From the NCBI RefSeq assembly GCF_016806835.2, contig NZ_CP086114.1, forward strand, positions 265,000 to 328,999: DNA of 64,000 nt, read 5' to 3'. Of this stretch, positions 1-8,191 are shown in pieces. The stretch's first letter is position 1. The number at the start of each line of letters is the position of its first letter. This DNA is from Skermanella rosea (lineage in GTDB: Bacteria > Pseudomonadota > Alphaproteobacteria > Azospirillales > Azospirillaceae). The notes under the pieces are model-generated. The model saw nothing but the letters and a program-made list of their open reading frames with translations. It ran no database searches and was not told the DNA's origin. The position numbers were made by a program, and so were the translations under genes.

Positions 1-121
1 CGACCATGACCCGGACAGTCGGCTCGATCACGTCGGCCGCCATGCCCCAGGCGGCGAAGATCGCGGCGAGTTGGGCTGCGACCCGGTGCTCGGAGATCCT
101 GACCGTGCTCGTTCCGGTCAC
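1..121 (-). CDS. Ldh-family (malate/L-lactate dehydrogenase type) oxidoreductase, 5' end only
   Basis: Only the first 40 codons lie in the window; the gene runs off the left edge. A GTG start at 121 is chosen because AGGAAGG lies about 11 bases upstream on the minus strand. The peptide contains AAIFAAWGMAADVIEPTVRV, which resembles the N-terminal helix of the Ldh_2 family of NAD(P)-dependent 2-hydroxyacid/imino-acid dehydrogenases. In that family an 'AWGM..D..EPTV.VMV' stretch precedes the ADLRG(I)DSHG motif, which would lie outside this window. The gene diverges from the GntR regulator at 320, so it is a plausible target of it. The substrate cannot be told from this fragment, and the family call rests on about 25 residues. 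Confidence 0.55.
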   Translation of the reverse strand, partial: MTGTSTVRISEHRVAAQLAAIFAAWGMAADVIEPTVRVMV

Positions 122-231
122 GGGACCCCCGGCCTTCCTGCTCGATGCATCCTTGCGGGCCTTGTCATGCGGCGGGCTCCGGATCAGGAGATGGGTGACC
201 GAACCGTAACCCAGGGAAATCACACTTGTAA

Positions 232-248
232 ACAACCGGTTCGGTTGT
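232..248. promoter_or_regulatory. Candidate GntR operator, 7-bp perfect inverted repeat
   Basis: ACAACCG, a 3-base spacer and CGGTTGT form a perfect palindrome in the divergent promoter region between the Ldh-family gene and the GntR gene at 320. FadR-subfamily GntR proteins commonly bind short palindromes next to their own gene. That this regulator binds here is inference. A related TGTAAAC element occurs twice nearby (from about 227 and 267). Confidence 0.45.
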
Positions 249-319
249 CAGGCAAGCGGTTGGACCTGTAAACTGCGCGGCACCGTACCAAAGACCGATG
301 TCCAGAGGGACACCTGCCC

Positions 320-1060
320 ATGAGCGCAGCCCCCGGCGAGGCACCGCCCCCGCCCGTCCAGGCCCGGCAGACCCAGGCCCGGCAGACGAAGCTGAGCGAC
401 AGGATCTACGAACAGGTCCTGGGCCTGATCGTCAACGGGGAGTTCCCGGTGGACGCGAAACTGCCCGCCGAGGCGGACCTGTCGGCCCGTTTCGCCTGCT
501 CCCGACCGGTCGTGCGCGAGGCGCTGGCGCGGCTGCGCGACGACGGGCTGATCGTGTCGCGCCAGGGGGCGGGAAGCTTCGTCAGGCGGCGGCCCGACCG
601 GGACGTGCTGCGCATCGCCCCGGTCGGCAGCATCGCCGACATCCAGCGCTGCTTCGAGTTCCGGGCCGTGATCGAGGGCGAGGCCGCCGCCTTCGCCGCC
701 GCCCGCCACGACCGGGACACCCTGGCCGACATCGGTGTGGCGCTGAAGGCGCTGGACGCGGTCATCGCCTCCGGCAGCCTGGGCGTGGAGGCGGACCTGA
801 ATTTCCATCTCGCGATCGCCCGCGCCGCTCGGAACCACTTCTTCGAGGCGACCATGATCTCGATCCTGACCCATGTCGGATTCGCCATGAACCTCGCCCG
901 CAGCCTGTCGCTGGCCCGCCCGATCGAACGCCTGCACCAGGTCCAGGCCGAGCACATCGCGATTTTCGAGGCGATCAGCGCCCGGGACGCCGAAGGCGCC
1001 CGGCATGCCATGCGGACCCACGTGGAAAATGCCCGCCAGCGGGTGTTCGAGGGTCAGTAG
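320..1060 (+). CDS. GntR-family transcriptional regulator (FadR/FCD type)
   Basis: A 246-aa regulator. An N-terminal winged helix (about residues 25-95; DRIYEQVLGLIVNGEFPVD, then ARFACSRPVVREALARL and the wing GLIVSRQGAGSFV) is followed by an all-helical FCD ligand-binding domain (about 105-240). The FCD domain contains the typical metal-ligand pattern (DLNFHLAIARAA and later EHIAIFEAI.ARDAEGA). A proline/glutamine-rich tail of about 20 residues containing a repeated 'ARQTQ' unit precedes the HTH. It is likely a repressor that responds to a small organic acid or amino acid. It sits between the divergent Ldh-family gene and the aminotransferase/ABC-transporter genes downstream, either of which it could control. 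The ligand is unknown. Confidence 0.9.
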   Translation: MSAAPGEAPPPPVQARQTQARQTKLSDRIYEQVLGLIVNGEFPVDAKLPAEADLSARFACSRPVVREALARLRDDGLIVSRQGAGSFVRRRPDRDVLRIAPVGSIADIQRCFEFRAVIEGEAAAFAAARHDRDTLADIGVALKALDAVIASGSLGVEADLNFHLAIARAARNHFFEATMISILTHVGFAMNLARSLSLARPIERLHQVQAEHIAIFEAISARDAEGARHAMRTHVENARQRVFEGQ

Positions 1061-1121
1061 CCTTCCGGCCCCATTGGTGGTTCAATGGGTCGAATGCGAA
1101 TGAAACCGGAGGGAGACGGCG

Positions 1122-2060
1122 ATGGCAGTGCTTGCCAACCAGCGCGTGGCCTATTTCAACGGGCGGATCGTTCCCGAGCGCGAAGTGGTCGTACCGTTCC
1201 GCGACCGAAGCTTCCTGCGCGGCGACGCGGTGTTCGACAGTACCCGCACCTTCGGCGGCCGGCCGTTCCGCCTCCGGCAGCATGTCGACCGGCTTTACCG
1301 CTCGCTCAGATACCTCCGGATCGATCCCGGCCTGACGCCGGACGAGATGCTGTCGATCAGCGAGGAGGTGCTGGCGCGCAACGTCCATCTGCTGGACGAG
1401 AACAGCGACTACTGGATCAGCCAGCGCGTCTCGCGCGGCACCGACGCCGCCGGCGACGAGGGGTGGGAGCACAGCGGCCCGACCGTGATCGTCGAATGCA
1501 TGCCGATCCCGCTGAAGAAACGCGCCCGGCTCTACCGCGACGGCATGGACGTGGTCGTCCCCGCCGTCCGCCGGACCCCGCCCGAGGCCTTCAGCCCCCG
1601 CGCCAAGACCCACAACTACCTGAACTTGGTCATGGGCGACATGGAGGCCCACGCGGTCGATCCCGACGCCTGGGCCGTGCTGCTCGACGTCAACGGCAAC
1701 CTGGCGGAGGGAACGGGCAGCAACATCTTCCTGGTCCGCGACGGCCGCCTCTACACCCCGCAGGAGCGCTATGTCCTGCCCGGCATCAGCCGGCGGGTCG
1801 TCATGGACCTGGCCGAGGCCGAGGGCATACCGCTGGTCGAGGCCGACCTGGACCTGTACGACGCGGCGACCGCGGACGAGATCTTCATCACCTCCACCAG
1901 CCTGTGCATCTGCCCGGTGCGCAGCGTCAACGGCAACCCGGTCGGAGCCGTTCCGGGTCCGATGACCAGGCGGCTGACCGACGCCTATGTCCGCCATGCC
2001 GGGTTCGACTTCGTGGCCCAGTACCTGCGCCACCTCGACACGGCCGCCGCCGGCCGATGA
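1122..2060 (+). CDS. PLP-dependent class IV aminotransferase (branched-chain/D-amino-acid/amine type)
   Basis: 312 aa, fold type IV. The Schiff-base lysine is Lys162 in RAKTHNYLNL. EGTGSNIFLV (about 196-205) forms the phosphate-binding and Glu region, and RDRSFLRGDAVFD near residue 30 is the N-terminal family signature. The length matches BCAT/D-amino-acid transaminase relatives. A GGAGGGAGA-like ribosome site precedes the ATG. The stop overlaps the start of the ABC ATPase gene (ATGA), indicating translational coupling. The gene is followed by a polyamine-type ABC transporter and, across an IS110 insertion, by a class III aminotransferase, so the locus probably imports and transaminates an amine or amino compound. 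The exact substrate is not predictable from what is visible. Confidence 0.88.
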   Translation: MAVLANQRVAYFNGRIVPEREVVVPFRDRSFLRGDAVFDSTRTFGGRPFRLRQHVDRLYRSLRYLRIDPGLTPDEMLSISEEVLARNVHLLDENSDYWISQRVSRGTDAAGDEGWEHSGPTVIVECMPIPLKKRARLYRDGMDVVVPAVRRTPPEAFSPRAKTHNYLNLVMGDMEAHAVDPDAWAVLLDVNGNLAEGTGSNIFLVRDGRLYTPQERYVLPGISRRVVMDLAEAEGIPLVEADLDLYDAATADEIFITSTSLCICPVRSVNGNPVGAVPGPMTRRLTDAYVRHAGFDFVAQYLRHLDTAAAGR

Positions 2061-3109
2061 CGTCGATAACGCTGAACGAGGTTTCGAAGCATTACGGGCC
2101 TTTCCGGGCCGTGGACGGCATCGACCTGGAGGTGCGGCAGGGAGAGTTCGTCACCATCCTGGGGCCGAGCGGATCGGGCAAGACCACGGTCCTCAGCATG
2201 ATCGCCGGCCTCAACCACCCGACCCGCGGGAGCATCTGGCTGGGCGGGCGCGACGTGACCTGGATGAAGGCGGCGGAGCGGAACGTCGGGCTGGTCTTCC
2301 AGAGCTACGCGCTGTTCCCGCACATGACGGTCTTCGACAACGTCGCGTTCCCGCTGACGGTGCGCAACGTGTCGAAGGCGGACATCCGCGCCCGCGTGGA
2401 CCGGGCGCTCGCCGTCGTCCGGCTGGACGGGTTCCAGAAGCGCAAGCCGCAGCAGCTTTCCGGCGGGCAGCAGCAGCGGGTGGCGCTGGCCCGGGCCATC
2501 GTGTTCCAGCCGGACATCCTGCTGCTCGACGAACCGCTCGGCGCCCTGGACCGCAAGCTCCGCGAGGAGGTGCAGGTCGAGCTGCGGCACCTCCAGCGCA
2601 CGCTCGGCATCACCACGATCCTGGTGACCCACGACCAGGAGGAGGCGCTGTCCCTCTCCGACCGGATCGTCGTGCTGAGCGAGGGCAGGGTGCAGCAGAT
2701 CGCGACCCCGCAGGACGCCTACCTGAAGCCGCGGACCCGCTTCGTCGCCGAGTTCCTGGGGACGGCCAACCTGTTCGAGGGGCGCCTGGAACAGGGCGGG
2801 ACGCTGGCGCTGACCGACGGCTCCCGCCTGGCGGCGCCGTCCTCGGACCTGCCGGCCGGCGCCGCCGTCGTGGCGATCGTCCGGCCGGAGCGCATCCAGC
2901 TCGGCGATGCGGAGGAGGACGGCCGGGGCGGCGTTCCCGCGGTCATCGAGGACATGGTCTATCTCGGCCAATCCATCCGCTACCACCTGCGCCGCCCCGA
3001 CGGCCAGGGCGCGGTCGTCCTGTCCCTGGACCGGGGCGCCCGTTTCACCCCCGGCCAGTCCGTCCACCTGAACTGGCAGCCGGAGGATGTCTGGATCATC
3101 CCGGGGTGA
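2057..3109 (+). CDS. ABC transporter ATP-binding protein, spermidine/putrescine (PotA) type
   Basis: 350 aa. Walker A GPSGSGKT (36-43), Q-loop QSYALFPHM (82-90), signature LSGGQQQR (134-141) and Walker B ILLLDEP (154-160) are all intact. A C-terminal TOBE-like region (about 275-350) follows, as in PotA/CysA importers. It energises the import channel in the cytoplasmic membrane. Its partners are very probably the binding protein at 6263 and the permeases at 7352 and 8188, which otherwise lack an ATPase. The ATPase is separated from them by an IS110 element and a divergent aminotransferase. The start overlaps the upstream stop by four bases. Confidence 0.93.
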   Translation: MTSITLNEVSKHYGPFRAVDGIDLEVRQGEFVTILGPSGSGKTTVLSMIAGLNHPTRGSIWLGGRDVTWMKAAERNVGLVFQSYALFPHMTVFDNVAFPLTVRNVSKADIRARVDRALAVVRLDGFQKRKPQQLSGGQQQRVALARAIVFQPDILLLDEPLGALDRKLREEVQVELRHLQRTLGITTILVTHDQEEALSLSDRIVVLSEGRVQQIATPQDAYLKPRTRFVAEFLGTANLFEGRLEQGGTLALTDGSRLAAPSSDLPAGAAVVAIVRPERIQLGDAEEDGRGGVPAVIEDMVYLGQSIRYHLRRPDGQGAVVLSLDRGARFTPGQSVHLNWQPEDVWIIPG

Positions 3110-3163
3110 GGGGAGGAACCTCCCCGGCCACTTCCGGAATCGGCCCGCGAAGAGCAGGGAAGC

Positions 3164-3294
3164 GTAGGTCGGCCTTCGCCCGCCAGGGCGAACGCCGACA
3201 GCCACCAGGAAGGCCACCAGGAAGGCCACCAGGAAGGCCACCAGGAAGGTCGGAGTACGATGTCGGCGTTCGCCTTGCGGCGAAGGCCGACCTT
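3164..3294. repeat. Dispersed palindromic repeat (GTAGGTCGG type), copy 1, with internal 12-bp tandem array
   Basis: The left arm (3164-3199) and an imperfect right arm (3262-3294) are inverted. The left arm is identical over its length to the left arm of the repeat at 48544. Between the arms are four perfect head-to-tail copies of the 12-mer GCCACCAGGAAG (3201-3248). It lies 55 bases after the ABC ATPase stop. The folded RNA would form a long hairpin and may act as a terminator or 3' stabiliser. REP/BIME-type elements are known for this placement, but no relation to a named family was established. Confidence 0.75.
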
Positions 3295-3500
3295 GTCTTA
3301 TGGCGGTGGGGTATAAGGCGGTGTCCGAGGGATACCGGCGCCCCCTGACGGGGACGCCGGTACGCGGGGTCAGGACACTGTGGCCGACCAAGGCTCGACA
3401 CCGTACGTAGCGAAGTGCCTGCCCCGAACCCTCGGCGTTCCTCGCACAGTTGCCAGGCGCCGGCCTTGAGCCGGACGCCGCAGACAAGGACGAGTTCGCC
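3295..3500 (+). other. Non-coding left flank of the IS110 element, structured
   Basis: No coding sequence is recognisable. It holds two clear hairpins: TACCGGCG/CGCCGGTA (3333-3340 with 3355-3362, extended by C4/G4 inside) and a nested stem at 3456-3479 around CCGGC-CTTGA-GCCGG. IS110-group elements are known to encode a structured guide ('bridge') RNA in the non-coding end upstream of the transposase. That this stretch is such an RNA is inference. The exact left end of the element was not determined. Confidence 0.4.
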
Positions 3501-4532
3501 ATGCCTTGCCAAGTCTACTGCATCGGCATCGATGCCTCCACCCAGTTTCTCGATACCCACGGCCTGCCGGGCCACACCCGCCGGCGCCTGCCCAACAGCC
3601 CGGAAAGCCATGGCGAGTTGGCCACTATCCTGAGCGCGCTGCGCGAGGGCGGCAACGACGTGCTGGTCGTCATGGAAGCGTCGGGCGGCTGCGAGCGCGG
3701 CCTGCATCACGCCCTGGCCGCGGCCGGCGTAGCGACGGCCATCGTCAACCCCAAGCGGGTGCGGGACTTCGCCCGCTCGAACGGCTGGCTGGCCAAAACC
3801 GACCGGGTCGACGCCCGGGCGCTCAAGGCGTTCGGCGAGGCCAACCGGCCGCGCGCCACCCCGATTCCGGAGCCGGTCCGCGCCGAGTTGATCGAGCTGC
3901 TCGACTACCGCGACCAGGTGCTGGCCGAGATCACTGCCCGGTCTCATCAGATCGAGCACTTCCACTCCGAGGCGATGCGCCAGGTTGCCGGCGCCGCGCT
4001 GGAGGCGCTCCGGGGCCAGGCGGCCGAGTTGGCCGAGCAGATCGCGATGACCGTCTACTGCGACGCCGAGCTGAGCCGGCGCGCTGCGCTGCTGCGCAGC
4101 TTCAAGGGCGTCGGGCCGCTGACCTCGGCCATGCTGGTCGCCTATCTGCCCGAACTCGGCTCGCTGAACGAGAAGCAGGTAGCCAGCCTGGCCGGGCTTG
4201 CGCCGTTCGCCTGCGACAGCGGCACGTTGCGGGGGGTGCGCCGGATTTACGGCGGCCGCGCCAAGGTGCGCCATGCGCTGTTCCACGTCGCCCGCATCGG
4301 TCTGCGCTGGAACCCGGTGCTCAAGAAGTTGTACGAGCGCCTCAAGGCGCGCGGCAAAGCGGGGAAGGTGGCGCTGGTCGCCTGCATGCGCAAGGCCCTG
4401 GTGATGCTCAACGCCCTGCTCAAGGCGGGTGAGCCTTGGGACCCGGACCACGAAGCGAAAAAGGCCGACCAGGCGGCATTGCGCAAGACGGCCACGGCTG
4501 TGGCCGAGGCTACGTCCCCGGCCGCCGCCTGA
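3501..4532 (+). CDS. IS110-family transposase (DEDD RuvC-like plus Transposase_20)
   Basis: 343 aa from the ATG at 3501. The N-terminal RuvC-like DEDD domain shows the first acid in CIGIDAS (Asp11), a glutamate in VVMEASGG, and KTDRVDARAL carrying the last two Asp residues. The C-terminal Transposase_20 domain has SFKGVGPLTSAMLVAYLPEL and the serine-containing SLAGLAPF..DSGTLRG region typical of IS110/IS1111. The reading frame is intact, so the enzyme could be active. Some in-frame sequence lies upstream (to 3450), but the ATG at 3501 opens the conserved domain directly. The element sits between an ABC ATPase and a convergent aminotransferase gene. Confidence 0.93.
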   Translation: MPCQVYCIGIDASTQFLDTHGLPGHTRRRLPNSPESHGELATILSALREGGNDVLVVMEASGGCERGLHHALAAAGVATAIVNPKRVRDFARSNGWLAKTDRVDARALKAFGEANRPRATPIPEPVRAELIELLDYRDQVLAEITARSHQIEHFHSEAMRQVAGAALEALRGQAAELAEQIAMTVYCDAELSRRAALLRSFKGVGPLTSAMLVAYLPELGSLNEKQVASLAGLAPFACDSGTLRGVRRIYGGRAKVRHALFHVARIGLRWNPVLKKLYERLKARGKAGKVALVACMRKALVMLNALLKAGEPWDPDHEAKKADQAALRKTATAVAEATSPAAA

Positions 4533-4593
4533 GGCTCCATCCCTTTGTTCGATCGGCGGCACCATCCCTCCGTCCCGACCTGGGGTCCACTTG

Positions 4594-4677
4594 GCGGCGC
4601 GTGGAACGGCGGTCAAGGATGGCCGAAGGCCACCGCGGAGCGGCGCGCAGCGTCCTTGAGGGCCGTTCCACGCGCCG
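4594..4677. repeat. 25-bp imperfect inverted repeat downstream of the IS110 transposase
   Basis: The arms 4594-4618 and 4653-4677 match in 23 of 25 positions (core CGCGTGGAACGGC) around a 34-base loop. The surrounding non-coding stretch 4533-4839 holds no recognisable gene and is presumably the right non-coding end of the IS110 element plus host spacer. Near its far side, a DACACAGTCC-like end (about 4728-4740) loosely mirrors GGACACTGTGG at 3373-3383 on the left flank. These may mark the element's subterminal repeats. Confidence 0.55.
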
Positions 4678-4839
4678 TCACACTTGGCCCGAACGGGGGG
4701 CGGCTCCAACTCCCACTGTTTGACCACTGACACAGTCCAAAGCAGGACACGGCTACACGTCTGCACCACCACAGTGGAAAATTGTGCTTGATGAGGAGAC
4801 AACAACCGCCAAATAACAGTTGCTACCGGGCGGACCGGA

Positions 4840-6162
4840 TCAATCCGGATTGCCGAGCACCTCTCCGTTTTCCGCCAGGAACGCCTCGAAAGCATCGACG
4901 AAGCCGTCGTGGTCGGCATCGGCCAGCGGCAGCGACAGGCTCAGGAAGCCGCGGTGGGCGAAGTAGAAGCCCTTGGCCATCATCTCCAGGTGGAGCAAAG
5001 CGCGCGCGGCCTCCGGCGTCGCCTCGGCGTCGGCCGGCCGGTGGATGGGCCGGGTCTGGAAATGGATGCCCAGGATCGAGCCTACGCCGGTCGCCAGGAC
5101 CGGCACCCCCGCCCGCTGGCCCGCCTCGTTCAGCCGGCGGCGCAGCGCGTCGCCCCGTCGGTTCAGGCGGTCGGCGGCTTCCGGCGTGTAGAGCTTGGTC
5201 AGTCCGGCGACGCCGGCCGCCATGGTCAGGACGTTGTTGTTGAAGGTTCCCGCATGGGCCCAGGCGTCCGGCCGGCGCGGGTCGTAGTGCGCCATCAGGT
5301 CGGCGCGGCCGCCGAACGCGCCGAAGGTCAGCCCGCCGCCCAGGTACTTCCCGAAGGAGGTCATGTCCGGGACGATTCCCAGCCTCGACTGCAACCCGCC
5401 CGGCGACAGGCGCGAGGTCATGACCTCGTCGAAGATCAGCACGACGCCGTGCCGGGTCGCCGCGTCGCGCAGCGCCCGGAGGAATTCCGGGGTGCCGGCG
5501 ATGCAGCCGCCGGCGCCCATCATCGGCTCGACGATGATGGCGGCAAGGTCGCCCGCATGGCGTTCCACCAGCTCGACGGCGGCCTGGGCATCGTTGTAGG
5601 GCGCCGTGACCGTCGGGATCGGCAGGTTGATCGGCGAGCGCTTCTTTCCGAAGGTCAGCACGCCGCCATGGTAGGCGCCCTCGAACACCATCGCGCGGGA
5701 CCGGCCGGTCGCGGCCCGCGCGGTCATCAGCGCCATCAGGTTGGCCTCGGTGCCCGAATTGCAGAACCGCACCAGGTCGACGGAGGGGAAACGCCCGCAG
5801 ATCAGGCCGGCCAGCTCGACCTCGTAGCGGTTGGGCCCGCCCAGCACGATGCCGCTGTCCAGCGCCTCGACCACCGCCTGCCGGATCACAGGATTGGAAT
5901 GCCCGTAGAGGCCCGCCGTGTATTCGCCCAGGAAGTCGAGATAGCAGTGTCCGTCGGCATCCCACAGCCGGGCGCCCTCGCCCCGCTCGATGGTCACGGG
6001 AAAGGGCGGATGGAACAGGACGGTCCGGGTATTGCCGCCGGGCAGCGTCCGGCACGCCGTCTCGTACCGCCGTTGGCTGATCGGGTTACTCTCGATGAAG
6101 CGGGCAGTCGCGTCATGTAGTGCCGCATCAAGCGAAATGTTCCGAATTGATAATCCGGCCAT
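4840..6162 (-). CDS. PLP-dependent class III aminotransferase (glutamate-1-semialdehyde-aminomutase-like)
   Basis: 440 aa from the ATG at 6162, preceded by GGGGGAAAG four to five bases upstream. Features in order: the N-terminal RTLPGGNTR and LWDADGHCYLDFLGEYTAGLYGH, the phosphate-binding NSGTEANLMA (135-144), YHGG (164-167), the PLP-contact Asp245 in FDEVMTSR, and the Schiff-base Lys272 in SFGKYLGGG. The closest recognisable family is the HemL-like branch of aspartate aminotransferase fold type I. The genomic setting (polyamine-type transporter, second aminotransferase) argues for amine or amino-acid catabolism rather than tetrapyrrole synthesis. It diverges from the binding-protein gene at 6263. 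Confidence 0.9.
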   Translation of the reverse strand: MAGLSIRNISLDAALHDATARFIESNPISQRRYETACRTLPGGNTRTVLFHPPFPVTIERGEGARLWDADGHCYLDFLGEYTAGLYGHSNPVIRQAVVEALDSGIVLGGPNRYEVELAGLICGRFPSVDLVRFCNSGTEANLMALMTARAATGRSRAMVFEGAYHGGVLTFGKKRSPINLPIPTVTAPYNDAQAAVELVERHAGDLAAIIVEPMMGAGGCIAGTPEFLRALRDAATRHGVVLIFDEVMTSRLSPGGLQSRLGIVPDMTSFGKYLGGGLTFGAFGGRADLMAHYDPRRPDAWAHAGTFNNNVLTMAAGVAGLTKLYTPEAADRLNRRGDALRRRLNEAGQRAGVPVLATGVGSILGIHFQTRPIHRPADAEATPEAARALLHLEMMAKGFYFAHRGFLSLSLPLADADHDGFVDAFEAFLAENGEVLGNPD

Positions 6163-6262
6163 AATACTTTCCCCCGTCCGGCTTGTTTTCTTGTCTGTCA
6201 ATTCGTTGCACGTCCGCCGCTTTGGTGCAATCCTTCGAAAACTGAATGACAGGGAGCGGACA

Positions 6263-7312
6263 ATGATAAATCCAGCGAAGACTCCAGCAACGATCATTGC
6301 CAGGGCAGCCCTTTTCGCCGGATCGCTCGTCGCGGCGACTTCGCTGGGCACCGTGGCGCATGCCCAGCTCAACGAGATCCGGATGATGGAGGCCGGCGGC
6401 GCGTCCGGCGAGTCGATCGAGGAGGGCTACCTCAAGCCCTTCACGGAGAAGACCGGCATCAAGGTCGTCCGGGAAAGCCCGTGGTCGCTCGGCAAGCTTC
6501 GGGGTATGGTGGAGACCGGCGTCATCACCAACGCCATCGTCGAGCTGGACAGCCTCGCGGTCGAGCAGGCCAAGGCGCTGAACCTGCTGGAGCCGCTGGA
6601 CTGGCAGGCGATCGACCCCATGCCGATCTTCGACGAGGCGCGGCAGGAAAAGGCGATCGGCTACCAGTACTACTCGACGCTGATGGCCTGGCGGGCCGAC
6701 GCCAAGCCGGTATCGAGCTGGGCCGAGTTCTGGGACGTGGAGAACTTCCCCGGCAAGCGCGCGCTGCCCAACTATCCCACATACACCCTGCCCATCGCGC
6801 TGCTGGCCGACGGCGTGAAGCCGGAGGACCTCTATCCGCTCGACCTGGACCGCGCCTTCGAAAGCCTGGAGAAGATCAAGGGCCATGTCTCGGTCTGGTG
6901 GGACGCCGGCGCGCAGCCGCCGCAGCTGCTGAAGGACAACGAAGTCCAGTACGCGGTCGCCTGGTCCGGCCGGGTCGCCGGGCAGGAGGGGATCGGCTAC
7001 ACCTTCAAGAACGCCCTGCTCGACCTCGCCTTCTTCACCGTGCCCCGGGGCGCCAGCGCGGAGCAGAAGGCCGCCGCCTTCAAGATCATGCACGAAATGA
7101 CGGTGCCGGAGAACCAGGCCGCCGCCGCCAAGGTGATCTCCTACACGGGCAACAGCCCGGACCTGGAACCGCTGCTGCCCCAGGACAGGCTGGACGAGTT
7201 CCCGACCACCCAGGCCAACAAGCAAGTGCAGATCCTGCCGGAGCCGAAATGGTGGTTCGAGAACGCCGACCTGGTCGAGGAACGCTGGCAGGAATTCAAG
7301 CTGGGCCTGTGA
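6263..7312 (+). CDS. ABC transporter substrate-binding protein, PotD/spermidine-putrescine type
   Basis: 349 aa with a Sec signal peptide: basic MINPAKTP, a hydrophobic core and a likely cleavage after AHA (about residue 33). The mature protein has the bilobal class II binding-protein pattern (FTEKTGIKVV, YQYYSTLMAWRAD, KRALPNYPTYTLPIALLADG, WWDAGAQPPQLL). Spermidine/putrescine and related cationic solutes are the known ligands of the family, but the true ligand is unknown. The ATG is set by AGGGAGCGG just upstream. It is the first gene of a three-gene run with the permeases at 7352 and 8188. Confidence 0.9.
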   Translation: MINPAKTPATIIARAALFAGSLVAATSLGTVAHAQLNEIRMMEAGGASGESIEEGYLKPFTEKTGIKVVRESPWSLGKLRGMVETGVITNAIVELDSLAVEQAKALNLLEPLDWQAIDPMPIFDEARQEKAIGYQYYSTLMAWRADAKPVSSWAEFWDVENFPGKRALPNYPTYTLPIALLADGVKPEDLYPLDLDRAFESLEKIKGHVSVWWDAGAQPPQLLKDNEVQYAVAWSGRVAGQEGIGYTFKNALLDLAFFTVPRGASAEQKAAAFKIMHEMTVPENQAAAAKVISYTGNSPDLEPLLPQDRLDEFPTTQANKQVQILPEPKWWFENADLVEERWQEFKLGL

Positions 7313-7351
7313 CGCGCTGAAGAGGGGCGAGGCCAGGGACGCAAGAGTCAG

Positions 7352-8191
7352 ATGTCTTCCGCAAGATGGCGCCCGCCGCCCGGGGCGGCATATGTCATGC
7401 CGCTCCTCCTCGCCATGCTGCTGGCGTTCAACCTGCCGATCCTCCTGATGCTCGGGCGCAGCGTGTCGGGACTGGAGTTCAGCCTTGAGCATTACCAGCG
7501 GCTGGTCGAGGCGCCGGTCTACCTGCGGGTGCTGGCGAACACCTTCAAGATCGCGGCGATCTCCACCCTCGCCTGCATGGTGCTGGGCTATCCGCTGGCC
7601 TACTGGATGCGCGGCCTGCGTCCGGGCTGGCAGCTCGTCGCCGTCTCGCTGGTGGTGCTGCCCTTCTGGGTCAGCATCCTGGTGCGGACATATGCCTGGA
7701 TCGTCGTGCTGGGGAACGACGGCGTGGTGAACAGGACGCTGATGGGGCTGGGCCTGATCGTAGATCCGCTGCCGTTCCTCTATGCCGAGCTGGGCGTGGT
7801 GATCGGGACGACGAACATCCTGCTGCCCTTCCTGGTGCTGCCGCTGTTCGCCGCGATGCTGAAGATCGACGGCCGGCTGCTGGACGCGGCGGCCTCGCTG
7901 GGAGCGCCGCCCCGCACGATCTTCCTGCGGGTGTTCTTCCCGCTCACCATCCCGTCCTTCGGGGCGGGGGCGGTGCTGGTCTTCATCCTGACGCTGGGCT
8001 TCTTCGTGACCCCGGCCATCCTGGGCGGCGGCCGGGTGCCGATGATCGCCAACATGCTGGAGACGCTGATCAACCGCATGCCCCGGTGGGAGCTGGCGGC
8101 CGCGATCTCCACCGTGCTGCTGGTGGTCACGCTGCTGTTCTTCGCGCTCTACCGGCGCCTGACCGAAGCGTCGGAGGGCACCCTGCGATGA
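7352..8191 (+). CDS. ABC transporter permease, PotB type
   Basis: 279 aa with about six membrane segments. The cytoplasmic EAA loop is visible as LDAAASLGAPPRTIFLRVFFP (about 178-198), which contacts the ATPase. It lies 39 bases after the binding-protein gene and overlaps the next permease by four bases (ATGA). It acts as one half of the inner-membrane channel of the polyamine-type importer. The partner ATPase is most likely the gene at 2057. Confidence 0.9.
   Translation: MSSARWRPPPGAAYVMPLLLAMLLAFNLPILLMLGRSVSGLEFSLEHYQRLVEAPVYLRVLANTFKIAAISTLACMVLGYPLAYWMRGLRPGWQLVAVSLVVLPFWVSILVRTYAWIVVLGNDGVVNRTLMGLGLIVDPLPFLYAELGVVIGTTNILLPFLVLPLFAAMLKIDGRLLDAAASLGAPPRTIFLRVFFPLTIPSFGAGAVLVFILTLGFFVTPAILGGGRVPMIANMLETLINRMPRWELAAAISTVLLVVTLLFFALYRRLTEASEGTLR

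Noticed and set aside
3201..3248. CRISPR or coding repeat
   Set aside because: A 12-bp head-to-tail array without spacers, in non-coding DNA inside a palindrome.
4870..5000. EF-hand-like DADHDGFVDAFE near the C-terminus of the class III aminotransferase
   Set aside because: It fits the 12-residue loop by residue type, but the same position in this enzyme family is normally an acidic helix start; a calcium site is unlikely.
5000..6162. HemL (glutamate-1-semialdehyde aminomutase) for haem synthesis
   Set aside because: Context with an amine importer and another aminotransferase points to catabolism; the family is broad and hem genes are not nearby.
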